Below, piece by piece: positions 10,610-20,372 of a DNA stretch of 64,000 nt; the first letter of the stretch is position 1, and each line of letters begins with the position of its first letter. This DNA is from an uncultured Aquimarina sp. (GTDB taxonomy: Bacteria; Bacteroidota; Bacteroidia; Flavobacteriales; Flavobacteriaceae). Location of the stretch: assembly GCA_947500545.1 (NCBI GenBank), contig CANMSO010000004.1, forward strand, positions 186,001-250,000. The letters run 5' to 3'. Below the pieces are notes generated by a model. The model did no database searches, had not been told where the DNA came from, and was given only the letters and a program-made list of their open reading frames with translations. The position numbers and the translations under genes were made by a program.

Positions 10610-12793
10610 TTACTCTATAACAAACTTTGTTTTCACTCCATTTATAGTGTGTAAAAAATAAATTCCGCTCGGTAACTTGTCTACTTTTAGAGTATTTCCG
10701 TTCAATGGTGAATTCATGATCTCTTTACCATAAAAATCGAATACTTTGACTTTGGTATTAGGCTTTATACCTTGTATATGTATGAAATCGTTTGCTGGGA
10801 TTGGATATAAGTTAACTCTGTCTTGTTTATTATATACATATGGAGTTACACTTCGACTATCCGAAACTATTGATATTTTCCATTTTTGATTATTGTTATT
10901 TGCACTATAACTCCAAGTGTGAACATTGCCATTAATAGCACCGGCTGCTCTATCCAAAGCTACGTCTTGACAATGCACAGGTTTAAAAGAATACACATCC
11001 CCATTCTTAACAGCCTTCCACTTCTGGTGGTTATTATTTGCACTCGTATAAGTAGCTACATTATTACCATTACCACATTTGGCATAGGGCACTTCTAAAT
11101 ATCTATTAGTCCCTTTATTTTTTATAGTATAAATATTGTCTCCAAGGTGATTAAACACCCATCGTTGATCATCATAATTACCAGGATCATGCATTCTGGC
11201 ACTATGATTCTCTAAACCTCTGGATAAAAGTCGTTGATCATTTTGACTTGAAGTAATAAAATAAGTTCCATTGGTAATTAATTGCTCTGTAGAAGGGGGA
11301 TTTGTCACTTCTACAATAGTTACATTGGTAATCGCATCTGTATCCAATGCTTGTTGCCAATTGCTTCCTATAGGGCGAATATGTGATTTATAAGCATATC
11401 CATTTCCTGCAGTAGGAAGAGAAGGTAAATTTACAGTGACTGATTTAACACCAGAGCCTTGCGCCACCCGCTCTACTTTGCTAGCTATCCATGTATTGTT
11501 TTTCCAGAAACTTACTGCGATTTCACGATCTACAGATGCAGAATATTGCATATTAAAGGTGTATGATCTTGCTGGATTTATGGTAATTGAAGGGTTTTTA
11601 AAAGTTATTTCATCATTGAATACCGTAGCATCTTCTACAACAACATTATCGATCTGATCTCTATCAATTGCTTCTCTCCAAGTCGTGCCCATTGGTCGAA
11701 TATGTGTCTTATACATATATCCAGACCCTGCATTAGGCAAAGCGGGTAAAGTAACTGTAATCGACTTTGTACCCTTTCCTTTGACAACTATTTCTTTTTG
11801 TTGAGCAATCCAACTGGTAGCAGACCAAAATTCTACAACTATTTCTCTATTATCTGATGCTTCATAATCAATATTAAAAATATAGCTGGTTTGAGGATTA
11901 ATAGTTGTTGGAGCATTTTTAAATCCTACTTTGTCTACTCCTCCGTTTCCATTATCATCGACCAATTTATATGACCGTACCCAATCGTAATATGTTGTAC
12001 GATTAGCAGCAGAGTCATTCATTCCATCTTGTCCGGCTTTTGGTGGATTCCAATCATATGTTTCTACTACCATACGTAGATACATTGGCAAATTAAAATC
12101 TGCTGGTGGGGTAATTGTATTTACAAGTTTTCCGTCTAAATAAAATAGTACTTCGTTTTTATTTTTCCACCATACTCCATAGGTATGATAGCCCTGCCAG
12201 GATTGACCGCCAAGTTCTGCTTTGCCTCCTTCTTGTCCGACCGGTGTACTGTTACAATTGGTATTTCTGCTATGTGTATTTGAATTCATACTCTTGATCA
12301 TTGTATTAATCCAATTAGCGTTACCAGAATTAACCCCAACGGTTTCAGTAATATCTAATTCTGTTGTTCTTATATCACAACCAGAGCCTTCATTTTTTTT
12401 ATTAATAAGCCAAAAAGTTGAAGACATAAAAGTTTTATTAGCTTTCATTCGTGCCTCATAGTAACCATATAGATTTTTTGTTTTTGATCTTACCAGACCA
12501 CCATTATGAGTCCATCCATTGGATGGGTTTGATTTTTTCGAGGCCGAAATTTTAAGGTTTCCGTCCGAAACAGATACCGATGATTCTTCAAACCTGGCTG
12601 GTCGCCTACCCTCCCATTGAGGAGAATTTATTGCCCATTTGGCAGTATTAAGGGATGTACCGTTAAATTCATCTGAGAGTTCATCTATTTTTTCCCATTT
12701 TTTACCATTAGGAGCAGTTGGTGTTTGCGCTTTCGATGATACTATTATCATGGAGAAAAACAGTACCGAAAACATAAATTTTATGGCATTCAT
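10610..12793 (-). CDS. GH16 glycanase (agarase/laminarinase-like) with CBM-like and ricin domains, T9SS-exported
   Basis: I chose the ATG at 12793 (727 residues), because the 8-codon extension upstream would need a TTG start. After a signal peptide, a GH16 domain (about 32-280) carries the E-x-D-x-x-E active-site strand 'ELDITE' (E145, D147, E150). Two near-identical ~100-residue beta domains follow (about 287-390 and 392-490; 'YMYKTHIRP' and 'YAYKSHIRP'), possibly carbohydrate-binding. A ricin-type trefoil (about 495-645, QKW repeats) and a T9SS sorting domain ('KLPSGIYFLHT') complete it. The family cleaves beta-1,3/1,4 glucans or galactans. Similarity around the active site suggests an algal galactan or laminarin substrate, but I cannot decide which. 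Confidence 0.88.
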   Translation of the reverse strand: MNAIKFMFSVLFFSMIIVSSKAQTPTAPNGKKWEKIDELSDEFNGTSLNTAKWAINSPQWEGRRPARFEESSVSVSDGNLKISASKKSNPSNGWTHNGGLVRSKTKNLYGYYEARMKANKTFMSSTFWLINKKNEGSGCDIRTTELDITETVGVNSGNANWINTMIKSMNSNTHSRNTNCNSTPVGQEGGKAELGGQSWQGYHTYGVWWKNKNEVLFYLDGKLVNTITPPADFNLPMYLRMVVETYDWNPPKAGQDGMNDSAANRTTYYDWVRSYKLVDDNGNGGVDKVGFKNAPTTINPQTSYIFNIDYEASDNREIVVEFWSATSWIAQQKEIVVKGKGTKSITVTLPALPNAGSGYMYKTHIRPMGTTWREAIDRDQIDNVVVEDATVFNDEITFKNPSITINPARSYTFNMQYSASVDREIAVSFWKNNTWIASKVERVAQGSGVKSVTVNLPSLPTAGNGYAYKSHIRPIGSNWQQALDTDAITNVTIVEVTNPPSTEQLITNGTYFITSSQNDQRLLSRGLENHSARMHDPGNYDDQRWVFNHLGDNIYTIKNKGTNRYLEVPYAKCGNGNNVATYTSANNNHQKWKAVKNGDVYSFKPVHCQDVALDRAAGAINGNVHTWSYSANNNNQKWKISIVSDSRSVTPYVYNKQDRVNLYPIPANDFIHIQGIKPNTKVKVFDFYGKEIMNSPLNGNTLKVDKLPSGIYFLHTINGVKTKFVIE

Positions 12794-13311
12794 TGTGTGA
12801 TTGTTTTTTAGTTTCAATGTTTAGAAATGATATAGGAATCCTCTCTGCAGTTTCTTACAGAGATTGTTTCTATCTTATGGACATTAGATAATGTATTAGG
12901 ATATTATTTAACAGGCCAAATCAAGTTAAGTGGTGAATGCTTTTGTGTTAATAAATGACAAGCGACTATTTGACACAAAAATTATGGACTGAAGAATAAT
13001 GGGTATTAGAATACCCCTAAATAGTAGTACTGTTTTCATGATTGAGTTTGCGTTAGTTTGTGTGAAATGGGTTAATTCAATTTTAATAGTTATTACTTTT
13101 ATATTTCACTTTATTAATAAAAGCTGATTTTGCAATAAAATCTATTATGATTTATTGCTAATGCTAAGTCTAAAGTTCTTTATTCTAACGCGCAAATACA
13201 TTTTTATAAAGGGTACATTAGGGGTACATTGCATAAAAAAAGAATACATACAGCGTACTATTTTTTATTTTATACGTTGTTATAAAATAATACTAACTAA
13301 CCCCGATTAAT
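12794..13311. promoter_or_regulatory. Divergent intergenic region, GH16 versus TPR-LuxR regulator
   Basis: About 500 bp without an ORF. It contains a direct repeat GGGTACATT at 13211-13219 and 13222-13230 (11-bp period, one helical turn), about 85 bp before the regulator start. It also has a small hairpin, TCTCTG/CAGAGA (12842-12863), in the GH16 leader. The region must carry promoters for both flanking genes. An operator role for the direct repeat is inference. Confidence 0.4.
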
Positions 13312-15039
13312 GTGAAGCATTTAACCTACTGGATTATACTGTTTATGCTACTGCAAAACCTTAATCCATTATATAGTCAAGATTCTCAAGAATATGAAAA
13401 CCAAATTAAGTATATAGACAGTTTGTGTACAATAGCACAAGAAGATCTTATAGGTAATGGCGACCTGTGGAAAGAACAAATAAAGCTATCACAAAAAGCA
13501 AAATATCCAAAAGGAGAAGTACGAAGTTTAGTCAATCTCGGAATTTATTACACAAACAACTCTATGGTTGATAGCGCCAACATTGTTTATGATCAAGGTG
13601 AAAAAATTATAAAACAACACCCTGATCTAGAATATGCTCTAGCATATATTTATAATAACAAGGCATCTATTTTGAGTAATCAGGAATTACATTATCAAGC
13701 CTTAACGTATTATCATAAAGCATATAAAATAAACATAAAACAAGAAGATCAAAAAGCAGCGTTGATTACCAAAATGAATATGTTAAATTGTCATTTAGCT
13801 CTTGGTGAGTCTGATAAAGTTTTGGCTTATTCAAAAGAGTTATTAGAAGATTCAACCGTTGTAAGTAATGAAGATCTAAAATATCAGTTATATACCAGTT
13901 TGGCCACTGCGCATTTTGACAATAAAGAATATGGAAAAGCAATAAACTGGTGGAGCGCCAATCTGGAAAGCATTCAAGGCTCTAATAAGAAGGGCGAGAA
14001 AAGTTTTTTAATGACCTCTATTGCAGATGCTTATAGAAGTCTTGGAGATTATGAACTCGCATTAGAAAAAGCTCTAGATGCCAAGAAGATTTTAGCAGAC
14101 AAACCAGAATTAAGCGCTTATACTGCAACAAATGCGTTGGTGCTAGGTAAAATTTACAATTCACTAGACAATCCGGATCAGGCCATAGTACATTTTGAAA
14201 ATGCAATTCTTCAAAACCCCGATGATCCTATGGATGTGGCCTTCTCATATAAGAACTTGGGTGCGTTATATAAGAGAATAGAATCATTGGATCTTTCAGC
14301 AAATTATTACGAAAAGTATGGTAGTCTAATAGACAGTCTTTATCGTCATAGAAATGAAGATATTTCTAAAATATCAGAAGGAAAAATACAATTAATCGAA
14401 GAAGAATATAAAAACGATCTCTTGACAAAAGACAATGATATTTTGACCTACAAAACCGAAAAACAAGAACTATATATCATTTCGCTGGCCGTTGGGTTTT
14501 TCAGTCTTTTGTTTGTATTATTATCCTTGATTTTGTACAAAAAATACAACAAAAGTGAACTGCAAATCGAATTATTAAAAGAGAATGAAAAAAAGATCTT
14601 AGAAAATCATTTACAAAGTAGAGAAGAAGAATTCTTGGCAACTATGATCTCTGTAAATGAAAGATTAGATCAATTATCCACTATAAAAAAGAATCTCTCT
14701 TCGGCTATAAAATATAATAACAGAGAAGAAATTGTAGCCGCTGAAAAAAGACTGGATGTTTTTATTAAATCTACATCAGACCTAACCGTGTTAAAAGATA
14801 GAATCGAATCACAATATCCCGGTATAACAGCGCAAATTAATACTACTTTCCCTGATTTATCTACAAATGACATTAGGCATTGTCTTTTGATGAAACTTAA
14901 TTTATCGATAAAAGAATCAGCTCAATTACTTAGCGTTTCTACGCATGCCGTAAAAATGGCAAGAAAACGATTAAAGAAGAAAATGAATATTCCAGAGGAT
15001 ACTTCTTTAAAAGATCATCTTCAAAGTTTTATCTCATAA
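13312..15039 (+). CDS. Membrane TPR regulator with LuxR-type HTH
   Basis: The 575-residue protein begins with GTG. It has a signal peptide (about 1-22), several tetratricopeptide repeats (about 60-340), one membrane helix (about 388-410), a coiled coil, and a C-terminal helix-turn-helix ('ESAQLLSVSTHAVKMARKRL'). This layout (export signal, periplasmic TPRs, one TM helix, cytoplasmic LuxR-like HTH) is a common Bacteroidota one-component sensor/regulator. It is divergent from the GH16 gene across a long intergenic region, so control of the cellulase/GH16 locus is plausible but inferred only from position. Confidence 0.8.
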   Translation: MKHLTYWIILFMLLQNLNPLYSQDSQEYENQIKYIDSLCTIAQEDLIGNGDLWKEQIKLSQKAKYPKGEVRSLVNLGIYYTNNSMVDSANIVYDQGEKIIKQHPDLEYALAYIYNNKASILSNQELHYQALTYYHKAYKINIKQEDQKAALITKMNMLNCHLALGESDKVLAYSKELLEDSTVVSNEDLKYQLYTSLATAHFDNKEYGKAINWWSANLESIQGSNKKGEKSFLMTSIADAYRSLGDYELALEKALDAKKILADKPELSAYTATNALVLGKIYNSLDNPDQAIVHFENAILQNPDDPMDVAFSYKNLGALYKRIESLDLSANYYEKYGSLIDSLYRHRNEDISKISEGKIQLIEEEYKNDLLTKDNDILTYKTEKQELYIISLAVGFFSLLFVLLSLILYKKYNKSELQIELLKENEKKILENHLQSREEEFLATMISVNERLDQLSTIKKNLSSAIKYNNREEIVAAEKRLDVFIKSTSDLTVLKDRIESQYPGITAQINTTFPDLSTNDIRHCLLMKLNLSIKESAQLLSVSTHAVKMARKRLKKKMNIPEDTSLKDHLQSFIS

Positions 15040-15123
15040 ATCTCGCATTCATTCACTTATAAAAAATCACTTTTTACACTCTTAAAAATTTTATGTAGTT
15101 TGGCTATCCGAAACTGTTCACGG

Positions 15124-15606
15124 ATGATGGGTAAAAGAATTTGGTATATTGGTTTATTAGCGTTCGCTTTATTTTCTTGTGATAATTTTGTTCTCAAAAA
15201 AGAGGATAAGCAACAAATCATAAAAGAAGGATTGGATAAGCTAAACTGGAACGAAGTAGAGCAACCTCCTTTATTTAAGGCTTGTAGAGATAAACAGGAG
15301 GAAGAGCTTGAACGATGTTTCCAAAATACCATAACCGAGCATATTCATAAGCGCCTTACAAAAATTGCGGTCAAGACAAGTGAAGCTATTCATGATACTA
15401 TCTGGGTTCCTTTATTAATAACAAAGGACAGTCAAATCTTGTTAGAAGATTTTGAGTTACCAGATATAATCCAGTCAGAAATACCAGGTCTAAAGGATAT
15501 CCTTGAAGAAAGTATTAGTACGCTTCCAAAAGTTGAGCCCGCACATACCCGTGGAACCCCTGTGACGGCTCTCTATAAGCTTCCGTTAGTAATTCGCATA
15601 GATTAA
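15124..15606 (+). CDS. Small lipoprotein, function unknown
   Basis: About 160 residues, starting at the double ATG (15124/15127). A longer reading would need TTG at 15100. The signal sequence ends in a lipobox 'FALFSC', so the product should be a lipid-anchored envelope protein. It lies between the regulator and ruvC, with 58 bp to ruvC. No domain recognised. Confidence 0.7.
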   Translation: MMGKRIWYIGLLAFALFSCDNFVLKKEDKQQIIKEGLDKLNWNEVEQPPLFKACRDKQEEELERCFQNTITEHIHKRLTKIAVKTSEAIHDTIWVPLLITKDSQILLEDFELPDIIQSEIPGLKDILEESISTLPKVEPAHTRGTPVTALYKLPLVIRID

Positions 15607-15664
15607 CTCCTTTGCTTCCTACGAATTATGTAGTTTTGTAGTATCTGAAAATACAAACGCAATC

Positions 15665-16222
15665 TTGAGCACCGAAAAAATTATATTAGGCATAGATCCA
15701 GGTACTACGATTATGGGATTTGGACTTATTAAGGTTCAAAATAAAAAAATGTCTTTTTTACAGTTAAATGAGCTTCAGCTAAGTAAATACGATGATCATT
15801 ATATCAAACTAAAACTCATTTTTGAACGTACCATTGAGCTCATAGACACCTATCACCCAGATGAAATTGCTATCGAAGCTCCTTTTTTTGGAAAAAATGT
15901 ACAATCAATGCTAAAATTAGGAAGAGCACAAGGAGTGGCTATGGCTGCCGGACTTAGCAGAGAAGTACCCATTACAGAATACTCTCCAAAAAAAATCAAA
16001 ATGGCAATTACCGGTAACGGTAATGCAAGCAAAGAACAAGTAGCCAAAATGTTGCAAAGTCTTTTGCAGCTTAAAACGTTACCAAAAAATCTGGATTCTA
16101 CAGATGGGTTGGCGGCGGCAGTGTGTCATTTTTATAATATGGGGCGAGCCGATATTTCAGGAAAAAATTATACCGGTTGGGCAGCTTTTGTAAAACAAAA
16201 TGAGAAACGGGTTAAAAAATAA
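15665..16222 (+). CDS. ruvC: Crossover junction endodeoxyribonuclease RuvC
   Basis: The 185-residue protein starts at TTG ('LSTEK', read as Met). It has the RNase H-like RuvC fold with the acidic catalytic residues D11 ('GIDPGTT'), E71 ('IEAPFFGKN'), D144 and D147 ('DSTDGLAAAVCH'). RuvC cuts Holliday junctions together with RuvAB in homologous recombination. The length matches the family. Bacteroidota RuvC is often found beside hemW, as here. Confidence 0.95.
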   Translation: MSTEKIILGIDPGTTIMGFGLIKVQNKKMSFLQLNELQLSKYDDHYIKLKLIFERTIELIDTYHPDEIAIEAPFFGKNVQSMLKLGRAQGVAMAAGLSREVPITEYSPKKIKMAITGNGNASKEQVAKMLQSLLQLKTLPKNLDSTDGLAAAVCHFYNMGRADISGKNYTGWAAFVKQNEKRVKK

Positions 16223-16286
16223 CTACCTTTTCTTAAACTTCTCTCTAAGGAGAAGGAATTCTAATTAATTTCAAAAACCTAGAATT

Positions 16287-17423
16287 ATTAGCGGAATCTA
16301 TATACATATCCCGTTTTGCAAGCAAGCATGTCACTATTGTGATTTTCATTTTTCTACTTCGATGAAGAAAAAAGATGATATGATTACGGCTATTTGCTCT
16401 GAAATCAAAATACGGTGTTCTGAGATAGGAGATAATGAAGTCATTAAAACCATCTATTTTGGTGGTGGCACACCCACTGTCCTATCTATACATGAACTTC
16501 AAAAAATTATCGATGTCATTTATGAATATTATTCGGTATCAGAAGATGCAGAGATCACAGTAGAAGCTAACCCCGATGATCTTACTCAAGAAAAGATTGA
16601 GTCTTTAGTCCAAAGCCCTGTAAATAGATTAAGCATTGGTATACAATCCTTCTTTGAAGAAGATCTGCAAATGATGAACCGTGCTCATAATGCTAAAGAA
16701 GCAATGAGTTGCTTATCACTAGCAACACAACATTTTAATAATATTTCTATAGATTTAATCTACGGCATCCCAAACATGTCTTTAGATCATTGGAAACAGA
16801 ATATTCAACTTGCTCTGGATTATGGAGTACCTCACATATCCTGTTATGCCTTAACAGTAGAACCCAATACCGCTTTGCCAAAACTTATTGAAAAAGGAGA
16901 AATTGCTCCTGTAAATGATGCATTAGCACAACAGCATTTCGAAATTTTGGTCGAAACTTTACAAAAAGAAGGATTTGTACATTATGAATTATCCAATTTT
17001 GGAAAGCCCGGTTATTTCAGCAAAAACAACACTGCATATTGGCAAGGGAAACAATATTTAGGCATCGGACCATCTGCACATTCTTATAATGGAACACAAC
17101 GTAGTTGGAATATCAACAACAATACAAAATACATTAAATCCGTACAACAAAATGAACTCCCTCGTGAAATCGAAACCCTAACCACTACAGACAGATATAA
17201 TGAATATGTAATGACCGGTTTGCGGACTGTTTGGGGGGTTTCACTTCAAAAGATAACTCAAGAATTTGGTACAACTTACAAAGAGTATCTACTAAAACAA
17301 GCTCAAAAGCATATAAAAGAACAACTGTTGTTTCTAGATGAAGACACCTTATCGGTTACCAAAAAAGGAAAGTTTTTGAGTGACGGTATCGCAAGTGATC
17401 TTTTCTTAGTAAATTTAGGGTAG
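16287..17423 (+). CDS. hemW: HemW-like radical SAM protein, apparently starting at ATT
   Basis: The first in-frame ATG (16362) lies downstream of the essential radical-SAM cluster. The frame is open from 16269 and encodes 'GIYIHIPFCKQACHYCDFHF', which contains the CxxxCxxC [4Fe-4S] motif (Cys codons at 16317, 16329 and 16338). No in-frame ATG, GTG or TTG lies between the stop at 16266 and this motif. By alignment with the usual M-[AS]-G-I-Y start, the ATT at 16287 takes the place of the initiator. Protein of about 378 residues. HemW acts in haem delivery and was formerly called oxygen-independent coproporphyrinogen oxidase-like. A hairpin (16238-16255) sits just upstream. Confidence 0.85.
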   Translation: MSGIYIHIPFCKQACHYCDFHFSTSMKKKDDMITAICSEIKIRCSEIGDNEVIKTIYFGGGTPTVLSIHELQKIIDVIYEYYSVSEDAEITVEANPDDLTQEKIESLVQSPVNRLSIGIQSFFEEDLQMMNRAHNAKEAMSCLSLATQHFNNISIDLIYGIPNMSLDHWKQNIQLALDYGVPHISCYALTVEPNTALPKLIEKGEIAPVNDALAQQHFEILVETLQKEGFVHYELSNFGKPGYFSKNNTAYWQGKQYLGIGPSAHSYNGTQRSWNINNNTKYIKSVQQNELPREIETLTTTDRYNEYVMTGLRTVWGVSLQKITQEFGTTYKEYLLKQAQKHIKEQLLFLDEDTLSVTKKGKFLSDGIASDLFLVNLG

Positions 17424-17442
17424 ATTCAAAAAAACAGAGGCA

Positions 17443-18228
17443 GTGCAAGAAAAGTACGATATCATTGGGGTTGATTATAATACAACCCGAAAAGCCGATC
17501 CTTACCTGTTTGACAGGTTGTTCTCACTTCTTGATCCTAATCCTGAAGGAAAGTATTTGGATATTGGTTGTGGGACTGGTAATTATACATCAGAGTTTGC
17601 AAAAAAAGGATATACTTTTATTGGTATAGACCCTTCTATTGAAATGTTAGAAAAAGCCAAACTGCAGCATGATGCTATAACCTGGAAAATAGGCAAAGCC
17701 GAAAAAATAGCAATGCCTTCAGCAAGTATCGATGGTATTATTGCCAGTTTAACACTTCATCATTGGCAAAGCCTACGTCAAGGGTTTTCTGAATTAAACA
17801 ATGTTTTAAAGCCCGAAGGGAAAATTGTGGTTTTTACTGCTACTCCTCATCAAATGAAAGGATATTGGCTCAACCATTATTTCCCAAAAATGCTAAAGGA
17901 CTCTATAGAACAAATGCCTACTTATGATACAATTGAATCTAATCTTGAAGCTAATGGCTTGAGGATTGATAGCACAGAAAAATATTTTATCAAACCAGAT
18001 CTACAAGATCTTTTTCTTTACTCTGGGAAACATAATCCCAAGTTGTATATGAACCCCAAAGTACGCCATGGGATATCTTCTTTCTCTTCGCTTGCTAATG
18101 CAAAAGAAGTAGTACAAGGATTAAAAACATTGGAACAAGATATTGCTACAGGAGAAATAAACAATATCATTGCAACTTATGAGAATACAGAAGGAGATTA
18201 TCTGTTTATGGTCGTTAAAAAAGCTTGA
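17443..18228 (+). CDS. Class I SAM-dependent methyltransferase
   Basis: 261 residues, starting at GTG. SAM-binding motif I is 'YLDIGCGTGNYTSEFA', followed by an acidic post-I residue ('FIGIDPS') and 'SLTLHHW', typical of the Methyltransf_11 group. The substrate cannot be predicted. It begins 20 bp after hemW and precedes the cyclase gene by 10 bp, so the two are probably cotranscribed. Confidence 0.85.
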   Translation: MQEKYDIIGVDYNTTRKADPYLFDRLFSLLDPNPEGKYLDIGCGTGNYTSEFAKKGYTFIGIDPSIEMLEKAKLQHDAITWKIGKAEKIAMPSASIDGIIASLTLHHWQSLRQGFSELNNVLKPEGKIVVFTATPHQMKGYWLNHYFPKMLKDSIEQMPTYDTIESNLEANGLRIDSTEKYFIKPDLQDLFLYSGKHNPKLYMNPKVRHGISSFSSLANAKEVVQGLKTLEQDIATGEINNIIATYENTEGDYLFMVVKKA

Positions 18229-18237
18229 TTACACTAT

Positions 18238-18987
18238 ATGATTACAACTATAGCGCACAATAACCAATCCTACAAAATAGATCTATCTAAACCTCTGGAC
18301 ATATCTATCCTCTTAAGAGCTTCAAAAGAAAATGTAAATGCCTGGTATATCCAGGAGCCTAAAATCGAACCCGTGACCGATGGAAAATGGATAGGAAAGG
18401 TTTCTGAAGGAGCTTCTACAAATTTTAACAATATCACATTTAACCCACACGGTCATGGCACCCATACAGAATGTGTTGGTCATATCACACCAGAATTTCA
18501 CAGTATAAACGATACGCTAAAACGGTTCTTTTTTCTGGCCGAAGTCATTACCATAACACCCAAAAAAAAAGGAAATGATCTTGTAATTACTACCGATCAA
18601 ATTAAAAGTATAATTAACGCAAAGGATGTGAAAGCTTTGATCATAAGAACACTTCCTAACAAAGAAAACAAACTTAATAGGCAATACTCAAATACCAATT
18701 GGCCCTATCTTACAGAGGATGCTGCAACTTATATTAGAGAAATTGGTATCGAACATTTACTTATTGATCTTCCATCGATAGACAAAGAAAAAGATGAAGG
18801 GAAATTGCTTGCACATAAAGCATTCTGGAACTATCCCAAAGCAACTCGTTTTCAGGCTACGATAACAGAGATGATTTATGTAGATAATGAAATCGAAAAC
18901 GGTACGTATCTGTTGAATCTTCAGGTCGCTTCTTTTCAAAATGATGCAACACCCAGTAAACCTATTCTATATAAAACACTGCAATAA
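18238..18987 (+). CDS. Cyclase-family (kynurenine formamidase-like) metalloenzyme
   Basis: 249 residues. The 'NPHGHGTHTECVGHI' segment matches the metal-binding H-x-G-T-H motif of the cyclase/kynurenine formamidase superfamily. Members hydrolyse amide or ester bonds using a divalent metal. The stop codon overlaps the start of the next gene, which indicates an operon. Exact substrate unknown. Confidence 0.8.
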   Translation: MITTIAHNNQSYKIDLSKPLDISILLRASKENVNAWYIQEPKIEPVTDGKWIGKVSEGASTNFNNITFNPHGHGTHTECVGHITPEFHSINDTLKRFFFLAEVITITPKKKGNDLVITTDQIKSIINAKDVKALIIRTLPNKENKLNRQYSNTNWPYLTEDAATYIREIGIEHLLIDLPSIDKEKDEGKLLAHKAFWNYPKATRFQATITEMIYVDNEIENGTYLLNLQVASFQNDATPSKPILYKTLQ

Positions 18988-19343
18988 TGAAGACAACCAT
19001 ACAACTTGAAGAAATTGCAATGCTGGGATTGGGGATATACTTATTTAGTCTACTCTCCTACCCCTGGTGGGTGTTTTTGGTCTTATTTCTTGCTCCTGAT
19101 ATTGGGATGATTGGTTATGTTCTAAATAATAAAATTGGCGCATTATGTTACAATATATTTCATCATAAAGGTATCGCCATTTTAGTATACATTGCAGGAA
19201 TTTATTTATTGAATGATGTGCTTCAATTATCTGGAATCATCCTTTTTGCACATTCGGCTTTTGATAGAATATTAGGATATGGCTTGAAATATGAAAAAGG
19301 TTTTAAATTTACACACTTAGGTGAAATAGGGAAAAAGAATTAA
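18987..19343 (+). CDS. DUF4260 membrane protein
   Basis: 118 residues with about three to four membrane helices. The conserved 'LFLAPDIGMIGY', 'YNIFHHK' and 'AHSAFDRILGYGLKY' pattern identifies the DUF4260 family. The start overlaps the previous stop (TAATGA). Function unknown. Confidence 0.8.
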   Translation: MKTTIQLEEIAMLGLGIYLFSLLSYPWWVFLVLFLAPDIGMIGYVLNNKIGALCYNIFHHKGIAILVYIAGIYLLNDVLQLSGIILFAHSAFDRILGYGLKYEKGFKFTHLGEIGKKN

Positions 19344-19344
19344 A

Positions 19345-19962
19345 ATGGAATTATTGTTTATAGGACTTTTGGGAGGAGCAATCCTGGCTTACTTTATTTT
19401 TGCAAGATTTAGTGCCGTAAAAAACAAATCAGCCATAAAAACCCAATCTATGGTTCTTATGGAAAAAATTAAAAGCGTTTGTAAGCTGGTTACTGTAGAA
19501 GGTGATTTTGCCGAAATTTATCATTATGAAAGCGTAAAGGAAAAGTTTTTTAATCTCCTTACCGGTACAAAAAAAGCACTGATCCTAATTGATGCGAAAG
19601 CTTATGTAGGTTTTGATTTATCAAAAGTAAAACTAGAGAGTGACACCAAAAACAAGCGTATTATTTTAACTCATTTTCCGCAGCCAAAACTATTAACTAT
19701 AGAAACCGACTTTAAATATTATGATAAAAAAGAAGGTTGGCTCAACCCCTTTACTTCTAGTGACCTTACTGATCTTAATAAAGACGCAAAACAATTTATA
19801 AAAGATAAGATCCCACAAAGTGGTTTAATGGAATCTGCAAAACAAGAAGCACTAACCGTTATTTCTTTGATGGAAACTCTTGCAGAATCAATTGGCTGGA
19901 CATTGGATTACACTACTTTAGAACTAGACAACAATAACAAAGACGCAAAACAGTTAGAATAA
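19345..19962 (+). CDS. DUF4230 membrane-anchored protein
   Basis: 205 residues with one N-terminal membrane helix (about 1-22) and a DUF4230 domain: 'TVEGDFAEIYHYES', 'KALILIDAKAYVGFDLSKV', and a C-terminal helix. It is likely a membrane-tethered protein facing the periplasm. Its stop overlaps the start of the next gene (TAATGA). Biochemical function unknown. Confidence 0.8.
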   Translation: MELLFIGLLGGAILAYFIFARFSAVKNKSAIKTQSMVLMEKIKSVCKLVTVEGDFAEIYHYESVKEKFFNLLTGTKKALILIDAKAYVGFDLSKVKLESDTKNKRIILTHFPQPKLLTIETDFKYYDKKEGWLNPFTSSDLTDLNKDAKQFIKDKIPQSGLMESAKQEALTVISLMETLAESIGWTLDYTTLELDNNNKDAKQLE

Positions 19963-20369
19963 TGAGTGCTCTTGTCTCTACCGATAAACAGAAGTTAGAT
20001 CTTGATTTTATTCATCAGTTTCTAACCAATTCTTATTGGGCCAAAGGAAGAACCAAGAAAGAAGTTAGGATTAGCATCGATAACTCTTTGAATTTTGGAA
20101 TCTATCTTGATGATAAACAAATAGGCTTTGCCAGAGTATTAACCGATTATGTTGTATTTGGATATATAATGGATGTATTTATAAGTAAAGCATATAGAGG
20201 AAAAGGATACTCGAAACAATTAATGAAGGTAATTATGGAACATCCAGACTTGCAACAAATTAAAAGATGGATGCTAATGACAAAAGATGCTCATGGAGTA
20301 TATCAACAATTTGGATTTACAACAATCGAAGACCCTTCTTTACTTATGAGTAAACTAACACACACTTAA
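19962..20369 (+). CDS. GNAT-family N-acetyltransferase
   Basis: 135 residues. The acetyl-CoA-binding motif A is visible in 'MDVFISKAYRGKGYSKQLM' (R/Q-x-x-G-x-G/A type). A compact single-domain GNAT of normal length. Acceptor substrate unknown. Translationally coupled to the DUF4230 gene. Confidence 0.88.
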   Translation: MSALVSTDKQKLDLDFIHQFLTNSYWAKGRTKKEVRISIDNSLNFGIYLDDKQIGFARVLTDYVVFGYIMDVFISKAYRGKGYSKQLMKVIMEHPDLQQIKRWMLMTKDAHGVYQQFGFTTIEDPSLLMSKLTHT

Positions 20370-20372
20370 AAA

